64,000 nt of DNA from Herpetosiphon llansteffanensis. GTDB lineage: Bacteria; Chloroflexota; Chloroflexia; Chloroflexales; Herpetosiphonaceae. The position numbers and the translations under genes are program-made. Location: NCBI RefSeq assembly GCF_003205875.1, contig NZ_PUBZ01000093.1:1-64000 (forward strand), read 5' to 3'. The notes below the pieces were generated by a model that worked only from the letters and a program-made list of their open reading frames with translations, had not been told where the DNA came from and searched no databases. Positions within the stretch are counted from its first letter, which is position 1. Each line of letters starts with the position of its first letter. Of this stretch, positions 8,400-17,028 are shown piece by piece.

Positions 8400-10814
8400 A
8401 TGATTGCTTGGTGGTTAAGCATCGTTTTAATCGGAATCCTCGCGCTGCCGCTGAGCATGCGCGTGTTTGGCCATTTGCCAGGGCGGGGCTTGGCGTGGAG
8501 CAAGGCGCTGGGCTTGTTGGTTGTTGCATGGCTCGCTTGGATGGGCGCGATGCTCAATCTTTCGGGCTTCGATGGCGTGACGGTTGGCTTGGGCCTGATC
8601 GGCCTTGGCACGCTCAGTTGGTTTGTGCAAAAACCCTTCGATAAAGCGCGGGTGCTAGCGGCAATTCGCCAACATTGGCCTGAATGGCTGGCCTACGAAC
8701 TGTTGTTTGGGCTGGTTTTCTGGCTGGGCATTCAGTTGCGTTTGCATGGGTTTTATGGCTCAGGCATTCATTCCACCGAAAAACCGATGGAAGCGATGTT
8801 ATTTAGTGCTGTGCTCAATAGCCCTAGCTATCCCCCAAGCGATTTATGGTTGGCGGGATTTAGCGTTAATTATTACTATTTTGGCTATGTGCTGATCAGC
8901 GTGTTGAGCGTGCTCAGTGGCGCGACGCTTGGTGAAACCTTCAATCTGGGCTTAGCCACGATTATGGCTTTGGCCAGCGTTGGGGTGGCTGGTTTGGTCA
9001 CCACTATGCTGCGTTTGTGGTGGCACGATTATCTGCTATCACGTTTGCGCTTGGTTGGGATTGCAGCGCTTGGCGTGCTTGGCTGTGTGCTGGTGCTGTT
9101 GGTGGGCAACCAAATGGGAGCCTTGCAAACGATCGTCAATTCTGGGGAAGTTAATAAGCTCACCGATAGCCAACGGGTTTCGGTGCTGTGGCAAGCACTG
9201 CAAGGCATCGAACCTGCTACTGTTGATCCAGCCACGCTCAAATCGGATAATCCAGGCGAGTCCAAAAGCTCGACCTTACCACCAATGGGCGAGAAATTTA
9301 ATGCTTGGTGGCCATCACGCGTGATCTACGATGATAGCGAAGAAACGACGATCATCGTTGATAACCAGCAACGCACGGGGATGTTTCAGCGCGAAGTTAT
9401 CACCGAATTTCCCTTCTTCAGCTTTTATCTGGCCGATATGCACCCGCATGTGCTCTCGATTCCGCTGACGCTTTTGGCAATTGCCTTGGCCTTGGCGCTG
9501 TTTGTGCGGCCTACAATGTTGCGCTTTCCCAAGCACGATTGGCTTGAATTGGCCATCGCTGGTTTGGTGATTGGCAGTTTGTACGCTGCTAATTCGTGGG
9601 ATGCGCCAACCTTTGGTCTGTTGTATGCCTTGGGCTTGGTCAACTTGTGGCGGAGTCATACGCCACAACCAACCCGCCGCGATTGGTTGCATGTGGCTGG
9701 TCAAGTTGGCTTGGTGGTGCTGGCAGCGGTTTTGCTGTATATGCCATTCTTGCTGACATTTACCTCGTTTGCTGGCCGCGATACTGTGCCTGAACCATTT
9801 GACTCTATCCCAATTATCAGCAGTTTGGGCAAAATTATGGCTCCAGCGCGTGATCACTCTGGCTGGACTGATTTGCTGATCATTTTTGGCCTGTTCTTGG
9901 TTCCAATCGTTGCATGGCTCGCCAGCATGATCAAAGTATGGCAGCAATGGGCGGTGATTGGGGTTGTGCTCGTGATTGGTCTGATCGCAGGCATGCCAGC
10001 AATCGTCTTTTTACCAATTGCGGTGGTCTGTTGGCAAACAGCGTGGCAACGCAACCAACGTGATGTGCAAAACTTTAGCTTGATCGTGGTTGGCTTGGCA
10101 GCCTTATTGATTGTGGTTGTCGATTTTCTGTATTTGCGCGACATTTTTGATAATCGCATGAACACGGTTTTCAAGGTCTATTATCAGGCATGGATGCTGT
10201 TGGGGATTACTGCGACTGCCAGTATTTGGGGTTTGTTGAGTAATGGCCAGTGGCGACGCTGGACGAATGGCATTTGGTTGCCATTATTTGGGCTATTGTT
10301 GGCCGGCGGCTTGGTCTACCCCATTTCAGTGATCAACCCGCGAACCTCGCCCTCGTGGGATTCAAGCGGCGCGAAGCTTGATGGAATTGAAAGTTCAAAC
10401 CACTTTTTGGAGCCAATTCGCAAAGCAGCAGCTTGGCTTGAGGCGAACACGCCGAGCAACAGCGTTTTGGCAACAGCGCCTGGCAGTAGCTATCAAGATG
10501 GCGGCGAATTGGCGACCTTAAGCGCTCGGCCAACGCTTTTGGTATGGCCTGGCTCTCACGAAGGCTTGTGGCGTAGCAAACAGCCCGATGCCAACCAGCA
10601 AGTGGCGCAACGCCAAGGTGATCTGAATGCGATTTATAATGCAACTGATCTTAATCAACTGCGCGAAGTGCTGACCCGCCAAAAAGTTAATTATGTGGTT
10701 TGGGGGCCAAATGAGCAAAAAGCCTACCCCCAAGCGAATATTGGCTTGCTCGAACAGGCAGCGACCAAAGTTTATGAAGCTGATGGCTGGATTATTTATC
10801 AGGTACAACCCTAG
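8400..10814 (+). CDS. Single-copy Chlor_Arch_YYY membrane protein (DUF2298 type)
   Basis: Polytopic membrane protein of 804 residues belonging to the smaller class of the YYY family, one domain filling the whole chain. It carries VNYYYFGY near residue 160, an EFPFFSF-x3-D-x-HPHV motif near residue 340 and RMNTVFKVYYQAW near 585, the same order as in each half of the giant neighbour. The N-terminal DLWHP segment is changed to a GSGIHSTEKP-type version. The C-terminal soluble part resembles the outer domains of GT-C enzymes. The gene starts 9 bp after its paralogue and is followed 9 bp later by a small membrane protein, so the three look like one operon. The biochemical function of the family is not known. 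Confidence 0.85.
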   Translation: MIAWWLSIVLIGILALPLSMRVFGHLPGRGLAWSKALGLLVVAWLAWMGAMLNLSGFDGVTVGLGLIGLGTLSWFVQKPFDKARVLAAIRQHWPEWLAYELLFGLVFWLGIQLRLHGFYGSGIHSTEKPMEAMLFSAVLNSPSYPPSDLWLAGFSVNYYYFGYVLISVLSVLSGATLGETFNLGLATIMALASVGVAGLVTTMLRLWWHDYLLSRLRLVGIAALGVLGCVLVLLVGNQMGALQTIVNSGEVNKLTDSQRVSVLWQALQGIEPATVDPATLKSDNPGESKSSTLPPMGEKFNAWWPSRVIYDDSEETTIIVDNQQRTGMFQREVITEFPFFSFYLADMHPHVLSIPLTLLAIALALALFVRPTMLRFPKHDWLELAIAGLVIGSLYAANSWDAPTFGLLYALGLVNLWRSHTPQPTRRDWLHVAGQVGLVVLAAVLLYMPFLLTFTSFAGRDTVPEPFDSIPIISSLGKIMAPARDHSGWTDLLIIFGLFLVPIVAWLASMIKVWQQWAVIGVVLVIGLIAGMPAIVFLPIAVVCWQTAWQRNQRDVQNFSLIVVGLAALLIVVVDFLYLRDIFDNRMNTVFKVYYQAWMLLGITATASIWGLLSNGQWRRWTNGIWLPLFGLLLAGGLVYPISVINPRTSPSWDSSGAKLDGIESSNHFLEPIRKAAAWLEANTPSNSVLATAPGSSYQDGGELATLSARPTLLVWPGSHEGLWRSKQPDANQQVAQRQGDLNAIYNATDLNQLREVLTRQKVNYVVWGPNEQKAYPQANIGLLEQAATKVYEADGWIIYQVQP

Positions 10815-10823
10815 GAGCATGCA

Positions 10824-11336
10824 ATGCGCTTAACTGAACAATTACGCCAAGTTGGGCGTTGGCTCTGCATCGCTGGCAGCATCTTGCTTGGCTTAGGCGT
10901 GCTGTTTCTCGGCTTTGAAATTCGCAAAATTGGCTTTAAGCTTGGAGATTTGGCAGGTATGCTCGGCATCAGTATTGTGATTCCAGTGGCGATTTATTTT
11001 TATCAAATTAAGATCCATTGGCGCAAATTACGCGAACGCTTGCTAAAGGCCGAAACCGCCCGCGATTTTAAACTGCTGCCAGCGCTTAAGCCCTTGCCAA
11101 TCGTGGCGTGGGTGATTTGGGCGGTCATAGCATATGCTTGTGCCTATATTTTTGGTGGAGCCTTTACGATCTTTTTTGGGGCCTTTTTAATTGGCTTTGG
11201 CCTTGCCAACCCCAAACTTTCCAAGAATGTTGAAGAACTCGAAGCTGGCAGAGCCTTATTCTATGCTCAGCGCGATTTACGGGGGCGGCCAATTGTGGTC
11301 CGAGTTTTGCCAGAGATGCTATTGGCACACGATTGA
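10824..11336 (+). CDS. Small membrane protein of unknown function
   Basis: 170 residues with four predicted membrane helices in two pairs (about residues 13-32, 41-60, 92-108 and 110-130). A short basic stretch with KLRERLLKAE lies between the pairs, and there is a soluble C-terminus. I do not recognise the family. TAGGAG overlaps the stop of the preceding YYY gene and sits 6 bp before the ATG, so translation is likely coupled to the YYY pair. Confidence 0.7.
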   Translation: MRLTEQLRQVGRWLCIAGSILLGLGVLFLGFEIRKIGFKLGDLAGMLGISIVIPVAIYFYQIKIHWRKLRERLLKAETARDFKLLPALKPLPIVAWVIWAVIAYACAYIFGGAFTIFFGAFLIGFGLANPKLSKNVEELEAGRALFYAQRDLRGRPIVVRVLPEMLLAHD

Positions 11337-11345
11337 CGCTACAGG

Positions 11346-11351
11346 TATAAT
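11346..11351 (+). promoter_or_regulatory. Candidate -10 box TATAAT
   Basis: TATAAT stands 30 bp before the KdpD-like gene, in the short gap after the YYY operon. No matching -35 box is clear. Confidence 0.35.
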
Positions 11352-11380
11352 TAAAGCTCAATTCATGCAATGAGGTCTCC

Positions 11381-12436
11381 ATGCGATCTGAATCCGCTTC
11401 ACACCGTTATGGCGAACATCGCATTTATTTGAGCTTAGCGCCAGGCATTGGCTGCACCCGTCGGTTGATGGCCGATGCCCAATTGCTGGCAGCCCAAGGC
11501 TATGATGTTGGGATTGCCTTTAATGCTTCAAGCGATTATTTATGCGATTTTGCCCGTGGTTTGCGGCCTTTACCTTTAATCTACGAGCGTCAGGACAATC
11601 AACGGATTGAGGCGCTCGATCTTGAAACGATTCTGCGTGATCCACCCCAAATTATTGTGCTAGGCAATTTAGCACATCAACATGGCTTGCCAAATCAGCC
11701 AATTGAGCCGTTGAAGTTGGTCGAGCAATTGCGCATGGCCGGAATTGCAGTTTGGTCAACGATTTATGCTTATAATTTGACCACAATTGCGCCAATTTTC
11801 ACCCGTTTGACTGATATTACGCCAACGCCGATTATTCCTGAAACGGCCTTGGAGCAAGCCAGCGAGTTGGTGCTGATCGATCCTGAGCCAATTGATATTA
11901 TTCGCCAATTGGATGAAGGGCTTTTGCTGGCTCCGCCAGAAGCAGAGCAAGCGCGTGGTACGTCGCTGCGCCTCGATGTTTTAAATCAACTGCGCGCTGC
12001 AACCCATGCCTTGCTCGAAATTCGCCGCCCATTGAGCGATAGCGCCGAACGTCCGCGTTGGTTGGTTGGCATTGGCTTCAATCCAAGCGCGATGTATTTG
12101 TTGCAACGGGCCGCCGATTTGGCTTATGGCATGGGTGCATTGTTGATTGGGGTGCATATTCGCCCGCCTGGTGGTGGCTCAAGTGGCTATCGTTTGGCTG
12201 CCCGCGAACATCTCGATTATGCCGATGAGTTGTGTCACGAGGTGGTAATTATCGAGGAGAAAGATGTGGCGGCGGCGATGCTCCAAGTAGCTCACGAGCA
12301 GCATGCAACCGGCATCTTTATTGGGCGGCCTGTGCGCTCACGCTGGGATGAACTGCGCGGCGGCTCGTTGTTGACCAAACTGATCAATAGCGATCGTGAT
12401 TTGGATATTTTTGTCTTGGCCGATGCTCCGCGATAA
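11381..12436 (+). CDS. KdpD N-terminal domain plus UspA domain, no kinase
   Basis: 351 residues. Residues ~15-205 match the cytoplasmic KdpD sensor domain of the K+ sensor kinase in order: strand-loop LSLAPGIG, MADAQLLAAQGYDV, LETILRDPP, LAHQHG, an IYAYNLTT segment in place of KdpD's TTLNVQH, and the conserved ELVLIDPEP region. Residues ~215-350 are a universal stress (UspA) domain. There are no membrane helices and no histidine kinase. The P-loop is eroded: APG-x-GKT of KdpD is APGIGCT here, with the lysine lost, and the DELAHTN motif is GNLAHQH. It is therefore probably not an ATPase and may bind a nucleotide such as c-di-AMP through the Usp part (inference). It stands alone with its own TATAAT. 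Confidence 0.8.
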   Translation: MRSESASHRYGEHRIYLSLAPGIGCTRRLMADAQLLAAQGYDVGIAFNASSDYLCDFARGLRPLPLIYERQDNQRIEALDLETILRDPPQIIVLGNLAHQHGLPNQPIEPLKLVEQLRMAGIAVWSTIYAYNLTTIAPIFTRLTDITPTPIIPETALEQASELVLIDPEPIDIIRQLDEGLLLAPPEAEQARGTSLRLDVLNQLRAATHALLEIRRPLSDSAERPRWLVGIGFNPSAMYLLQRAADLAYGMGALLIGVHIRPPGGGSSGYRLAAREHLDYADELCHEVVIIEEKDVAAAMLQVAHEQHATGIFIGRPVRSRWDELRGGSLLTKLINSDRDLDIFVLADAPR

Positions 12437-12731
12437 AGAAGGCTATTGGCTGTAGGCTATGGGCTAGCGGAATGTTTGAGATACCCAAAATGTTCTGCTA
12501 GCCCATAGCCTTATCCACTCTGCGCCTCTGCGTTAAGAATTGATCCACGAAGCGCACGAAGAGCGCGAAGGCTGTTTAGCCACGAATTGCACGAATTGCA
12601 CGAAGCATGTTCCGATAGCCAAAAGCCAAAACCCAAAAGCCTATAGCCTTCATCCCTCATCCTTCATCCTTCATCCTTCGCTGCTCTGCGCCTCTGCGTT
12701 AAAAAATACATTTTATCGTTTGGAGCTAGCA
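12437..12731. repeat. Repeat-filled intergenic gap
   Basis: Degenerate phrases of the families CTATAGGCTATGGGCTA, CACGAAG and CATCCTTCATCC fill this gap. It is open in frame with the next gene for 64 codons, which would give a false N-terminus rich in Cys, His and Ser. Confidence 0.7.
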
Positions 12732-13160
12732 ATGAGTTTACAAATTGGATTGTATGGCTCGCGTGATCCTCAATTAATCGAGTCTATTCAAGAAGTTTGT
12801 TTATTTTTAGGTGCTGAGTTGGTGCTGCTTGATGCGGTTCCCACGATTGATGCGCCGAAGCAGGTACAGGTTTTAATTTGGTATATGGGCCATATTCCAT
12901 TAACGCTTCCAGCAGAACAACATCAAAGCTTGAACATTTATCTGCTCTTTGAGCGTGGCAGACATAAAGATCGGGTGTATAGTTCTTCCATCGATCCTTC
13001 GGTGTTTTATGCCCACTATTTGGTGATTCCTTTCGATCCTGAAGAATTTGCAATGCGAATTATTGACGGCTCACTGCGGCGTGGCTATCGGCTCGATTAT
13101 CGGTTGAATGACTATTTACAAGCGTTTGCAGCGAAAATGGAGTCAAGAAACCGCAAATAA
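12732..13160 (+). CDS. Hypothetical protein, 142 aa
   Basis: I do not recognise this protein. It has alternating hydrophobic strands and helices (SLQIGLYGSRD, LGAELVLLDAV, VQVLIWYMG, NIYLLFER) that suggest a small Rossmann-like or receiver-like fold, but no conserved Asp/Lys set of a response regulator is evident. The C-terminus is basic. The ATG at 12732 follows TTTGGAGCTAGCA, which has a weak GGAG. An in-frame ATG 64 codons upstream is rejected because that stretch is repeat DNA. Confidence 0.6.
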   Translation: MSLQIGLYGSRDPQLIESIQEVCLFLGAELVLLDAVPTIDAPKQVQVLIWYMGHIPLTLPAEQHQSLNIYLLFERGRHKDRVYSSSIDPSVFYAHYLVIPFDPEEFAMRIIDGSLRRGYRLDYRLNDYLQAFAAKMESRNRK

Positions 13161-13381
13161 ATTTTTCTTTTCTGTATTGATGTTTGATCTACGAAGGACA
13201 CGAAGCGCACGAAGGTTAAGTTTTTTAGCCACGAATTGCACGAATTGCACGAAGCATGTTCCGATAGCCCAAAGCCAATAGCCGATAGCCACGTATCCTA
13301 TGTTCTATGCTCTATGTTCTTTTCTTATTGCTAGCCTGATCCCTGATCCCTCGCCTTTTGCCTTCTGACTTTACCCTGATC
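13161..13381. repeat. Repeat-filled gap between convergent genes
   Basis: The same CACGAAG, GCCGATAGCC and CTATGTTCTATG families appear here. No terminator hairpin stands out. Confidence 0.6.
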
Positions 13382-14071
13382 CTATTTTGCTTGATCGATC
13401 TGACGGATGAGTTCATTCATCGACATTCCGGCTAATGCTTTATCGTCGCTTAATTGGGCAGGATCAGTTCGTTGTTGTTCGCCTCGTAATGCTGTTTGCG
13501 CAACAACGCGACCCTCAGTGATCTCGTAGACACCTTGGGTTGCACCTAAAACCAAGTAGTGCCTAGGCCCTAATTGCGCAGTTGAGCCTGTATCTTTTGC
13601 CAGAAAGATGACATATTCTGTACTAGGCTTAAGCTCCTCTGCATCAATCGTCATGTGATCTTTCCCAACACTACCCCCAAATGTTCGAACGATCAGTTGG
13701 TCGTTTGGTACATTTCCCTTTAAGATGGCTTTTGGCTCAAAAACCATGTCGGTATAAATAATAAAGTTAGCAGAAATAGTATCAAGAGTCACAGTATGTG
13801 GTAACGTTCCATCAGGCGTATTCCAGCGCGCTGGGGTCGCCGTAGATACCGCCCCATGAACAATCAGATCTGATTGTTGAATCAGGTCTTCAAGACTTTT
13901 AAACTCCATGGTTGCATGACTTGAGATGATAATTGACTCTCGTTCTTCAAGCACAGCTATGGTTGTATCAGGTCTCTTCGATGAAACACGGGTCGATAGC
14001 AGTATGATTCCAAGCGCAATTAAAGGAATCGCCACGAAAAGCCCTTGGATTAGCTTATGTTTAGGCCACAT
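13382..14071 (-). CDS. Membrane-anchored hypothetical protein
   Basis: 229 residues. A single N-terminal helix (residues ~8-25) after MWPKHK probably anchors an outer domain. The rest begins with a SLEDLIQQSDLIVHG strand-rich segment seen in many uncharacterised exported bacterial proteins, followed by ILKG, LIVRTFGG and EYVIFL strands and a Glu/Gln-rich C-terminus. No catalytic motif is seen. The start ATG follows AAGGAGCTGTGAGCA on the minus strand, giving a good AAGGAG. The gene points away from its upstream neighbour and is flanked on both sides by repeat gaps, so it is probably monocistronic. Confidence 0.6.
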   Translation of the reverse strand: MWPKHKLIQGLFVAIPLIALGIILLSTRVSSKRPDTTIAVLEERESIIISSHATMEFKSLEDLIQQSDLIVHGAVSTATPARWNTPDGTLPHTVTLDTISANFIIYTDMVFEPKAILKGNVPNDQLIVRTFGGSVGKDHMTIDAEELKPSTEYVIFLAKDTGSTAQLGPRHYLVLGATQGVYEITEGRVVAQTALRGEQQRTDPAQLSDDKALAGMSMNELIRQIDQAK

Positions 14072-14463
14072 TGCTCACAGCTCCTTAATGAATTAAGTGT
14101 ATTAGGCTATATTTTGGTGTTGGGGTGAAAATTAGAGGATAGAGTGGGAAGCTGCAATGTCTCTGGGTGCTAATATACCAATAATAATCCTCATGGTCAA
14201 TCAAATGGGGCTGAAACCGCGAAGATCGCGAATGTTGATCCACGAAGAACACGAAGGGCACGAAGGTTGGAACCGCGAAGAGCACGAAGGTTGGAACCAC
14301 GAAGGACACGAAGATCGCGAAGAACGTCAAGCTCAATGTTTAGCGCATCGCCCTTCATCCCTCATCCTTCATCCTTCGGTGCTCTGCGCCTCTGCGTTAA
14401 ATTTTTGCCTTCTGCCTTTTGTTGGATTATGCTCTCTGTTCTTCATCCTTCATCCTTCATCCT
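14072..14463. repeat. Repeat-rich intergenic region
   Basis: A cluster of CGAAG-based phrases (GAACACGAAGGGCACGAAGG) is followed by CATCCTTCATCC tandem units that run into the stop codon of the STAND regulator gene. No gene is supported, although several short frames are open. Confidence 0.7.
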
Positions 14464-16845
14464 TCATATTTCTCCAAGCGCTTGTTCAATCATGGGGTTG
14501 AGCAAATCAAGGCTCGTTTGCTGTTTGAGCTGCTGATATACACGGGCATCCAATTGTTGCTCAAGCTGAGCAATCCATGGAGCTAACAAGGCTTGTTCTG
14601 GCTCGGAGCGCGGTGCGCCAATCGATTCGCGCAGCTGCTCGACCACAATTAAGCGTTGTGCGCCAAGCTGATAATTGCCCGCCTGAATCGCCAAAATTGC
14701 CATGCCCTCCAAACATTCGGCAATACTTTCGCGCTCGCCAAGCTGTTGTAAGGCCTGCAAGCTCTGTTGATAATAGGCTTGAGCTTGTTGATATTCACCG
14801 CGTTGCAAGCTAATTGCGCCAAGATTGGTGAGCGAGGTTGCGCTAGCCCACTGGTTATTGAGCTGCTGGCGCAGGCTGAGGGTTTGCTGTGCCAGATCAT
14901 AGGCGCGTTGCAAATCGCCCCGATAGCGAGCCAGCATCGATAAGTTGCTCAAAGTTGCTGCATAGTTGGCAGCTTGATCAGGATTGCTGCCAAAGACGGC
15001 GGCATTCAATTCAAATAAGGTTTCTGCTTGGCTATATGCTTGTTGCTTAATCGCTACCAGCGCCAAGTTATTGCGCACCATGGCTGCACCAATCGGGTTA
15101 TTGTTGGCATCGTAGAGCGCAAGGCTTTGGCTAAAGCTGGCTTGGGCCGCAGCAATATCGCCTCGGCTCCAGGCCATTGCGCCACAGGCGTTTAATGCCC
15201 GCGAATGCAGGGTTGGCTCAAGCGGTTGTGCTTGGTTAGTAGCTTGGGCCAGAGCTTGATCAAGCCATTGTTGGCCTTCGTGGAAATAGTTGCGTGCCCA
15301 CCAAAAGCGCCAGCTATTGACCGCAATATTTAATGCTGCAATTGGATAATGATTGCTACTTGCCCAAGCAAGTGCCGCGCGCAAATTATCGTGCTCAGCC
15401 TCAAAGAGATCTAGCCAATGTTGCTGATCGCTAGCAAAATGATGATTAAAGGCTTCGCTGAGTTGGCTGGCCCAGGCTAAATGCTGTTGCGCCAATTGTT
15501 GCTGTTGGGCGCTTGATAATTGTTCGAGCACATAATCGCGCACAAATGGGTGCAATACCCAGCGCTCAGTTTGTGGCACTTGCATAATCAAATGATGATC
15601 GACCAAATTACCCAAAATCTCATAGAGTGCAGGGTTTACTTCTTCCAGATTAAGCGCAAAGCTGGCACTGCTGATCGTCCAGCCAGCGGGCCAAATTGCC
15701 AAGGCGTGCAGCGCTTGTTGTTGGCTTGGTTCAAGCAGATCGAGGCTCCAGCTAATCAGGTTGCGCAGGCTGCGCTGGCGTTCAGGCAAATCGCGAATGC
15801 TGGTTTTTAGCCCAAGCACATGGTTAGTTAATTGTTGAGCCAAGCGTTGCGGCGAGAGCACACGCGTATGGGCGGCAGCTAATTCGAGCGCCAAGGGCAA
15901 GCCTTCGAGTTGGCTGCAAATTTGGCGAATCGCTTCGAGCGTTGCTGCATCTGGTTGCAATGCGGCGGCATGGCTCTGTGCTCGCTCAAGAAACAGGGCA
16001 ATCGCTGGCGTATCAGCCAAATCTTCGCTGGCAATCGGTTTGGTTGGCACGGCCAAGGGCTGAAGTTGCAGCATATATTCGCCATACAAATTAAGCGGCA
16101 CGCGACTGGTGGCGACAATTTGCAATTGTGGCGCTTCGCGCAACAGCTGGCCAATTGCGGTCACGCCTTCAACCACATGCTCAACATTATCCAAAATGAG
16201 CAACAATTGACGGCTGGCCAAAAACTGTTGCAGCGCTTTGGCGGCAGTTTGTTGCGGGCCAATCGCCACGCCCAAGGCTTCGGCAATCGTGGCCAACACT
16301 AATTGCGGTTGGCTGATGCTGGCTAGGCCACAGAAACACACACCATCGCGATAGGTGGCCTGCTGCGCTTCGGCAATCGCAAGGGCCAAGCGGGTTTTGC
16401 CAACTCCGCCAAAGCCGAGAATGCTAATCAAGCGTTGACCCTTGGCCAACAGCTGATTAACCGTTTGCTGTTCGCTATTGCGGCCCAAACAGCTGGTTGG
16501 CGGAATTGGTAGGCTGAAGCTGGCGCTTGGTTGGCGCTCAGCAATGCCATCATTTAAGCGCGTCGTTAATTGTTGACATAACTTTTTGAAATGGCGATGA
16601 TAGGTGGTGCTGTGAATGCCCAAACTATCAGCGTAATAGGCAATACTGCGTTGAGGCTCGGCCACAATCAATTGCAGCAAGCGCTGTTGATCGGGCTGTA
16701 AGGCTTGTTGGCAAAGCGCTTGGAGAAAAGTATTGAGTCCGCCATTCGCGCTTACAAGCTGTTGAATTGCTGGCTGATTGAGTGCCGTATGCGGTTGTTG
16801 CAGCAATTGTTGAAGCCATTCAACCTGCCAGAGATGCTGTGTCAT
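14464..16845 (-). CDS. STAND ATPase regulator with HTH and TPR domains
   Basis: 793 residues, a probable signal-transducing transcription regulator. Residues ~55-95 hold a helix-turn-helix-like segment (YYADSLGIHSTTYHRHFKK). Then comes an NB-ARC/AfsR-type P-loop ATPase with Walker A GFGGVGKTR at 144-152, Walker B LLLILDN at 214-220 and a VATSRVPLN sensor segment near 245. The C-terminal ~250 residues are TPRs (for example ALNACGAMAWSRGD and TSLTNLGAISLQRG). The ligand is unknown. The ATG follows GAGGAGTATGAGGCA. The TGA stop lies inside the first unit of a GGATGAA repeat array. It is transcribed away from the secreted lipase gene, from which it is separated by 183 bp carrying a good promoter, so local control is possible (inference). 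Confidence 0.8.
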   Translation of the reverse strand: MTQHLWQVEWLQQLLQQPHTALNQPAIQQLVSANGGLNTFLQALCQQALQPDQQRLLQLIVAEPQRSIAYYADSLGIHSTTYHRHFKKLCQQLTTRLNDGIAERQPSASFSLPIPPTSCLGRNSEQQTVNQLLAKGQRLISILGFGGVGKTRLALAIAEAQQATYRDGVCFCGLASISQPQLVLATIAEALGVAIGPQQTAAKALQQFLASRQLLLILDNVEHVVEGVTAIGQLLREAPQLQIVATSRVPLNLYGEYMLQLQPLAVPTKPIASEDLADTPAIALFLERAQSHAAALQPDAATLEAIRQICSQLEGLPLALELAAAHTRVLSPQRLAQQLTNHVLGLKTSIRDLPERQRSLRNLISWSLDLLEPSQQQALHALAIWPAGWTISSASFALNLEEVNPALYEILGNLVDHHLIMQVPQTERWVLHPFVRDYVLEQLSSAQQQQLAQQHLAWASQLSEAFNHHFASDQQHWLDLFEAEHDNLRAALAWASSNHYPIAALNIAVNSWRFWWARNYFHEGQQWLDQALAQATNQAQPLEPTLHSRALNACGAMAWSRGDIAAAQASFSQSLALYDANNNPIGAAMVRNNLALVAIKQQAYSQAETLFELNAAVFGSNPDQAANYAATLSNLSMLARYRGDLQRAYDLAQQTLSLRQQLNNQWASATSLTNLGAISLQRGEYQQAQAYYQQSLQALQQLGERESIAECLEGMAILAIQAGNYQLGAQRLIVVEQLRESIGAPRSEPEQALLAPWIAQLEQQLDARVYQQLKQQTSLDLLNPMIEQALGEI

Positions 16846-16883
16846 TGCCTCATACTCCTCAAAAATACAGTATTAATAAATTT

Positions 16884-16912
16884 TTGACTATTTTGACATT
16901 CTGCGTTATGAT
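16884..16912 (+). promoter_or_regulatory. Sigma-70-type promoter for the lipase gene
   Basis: TTGACT at 16884-16889 and TATGAT at 16907-16912 are separated by 17 bp. This predicts a leader of about 110 nt before the GTG start at 17029. Confidence 0.6.
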
Positions 16913-17028
16913 GCTGCTATCCACCAATTTCTCCCATCTAGCCGCTAGTCGATTCTCACAAATATCCGTCAGTCGCTTCTCTCGATGATCGTTCGTCAGT
17001 GACGATGAGCAATGCAAAGGAGTCGTTC

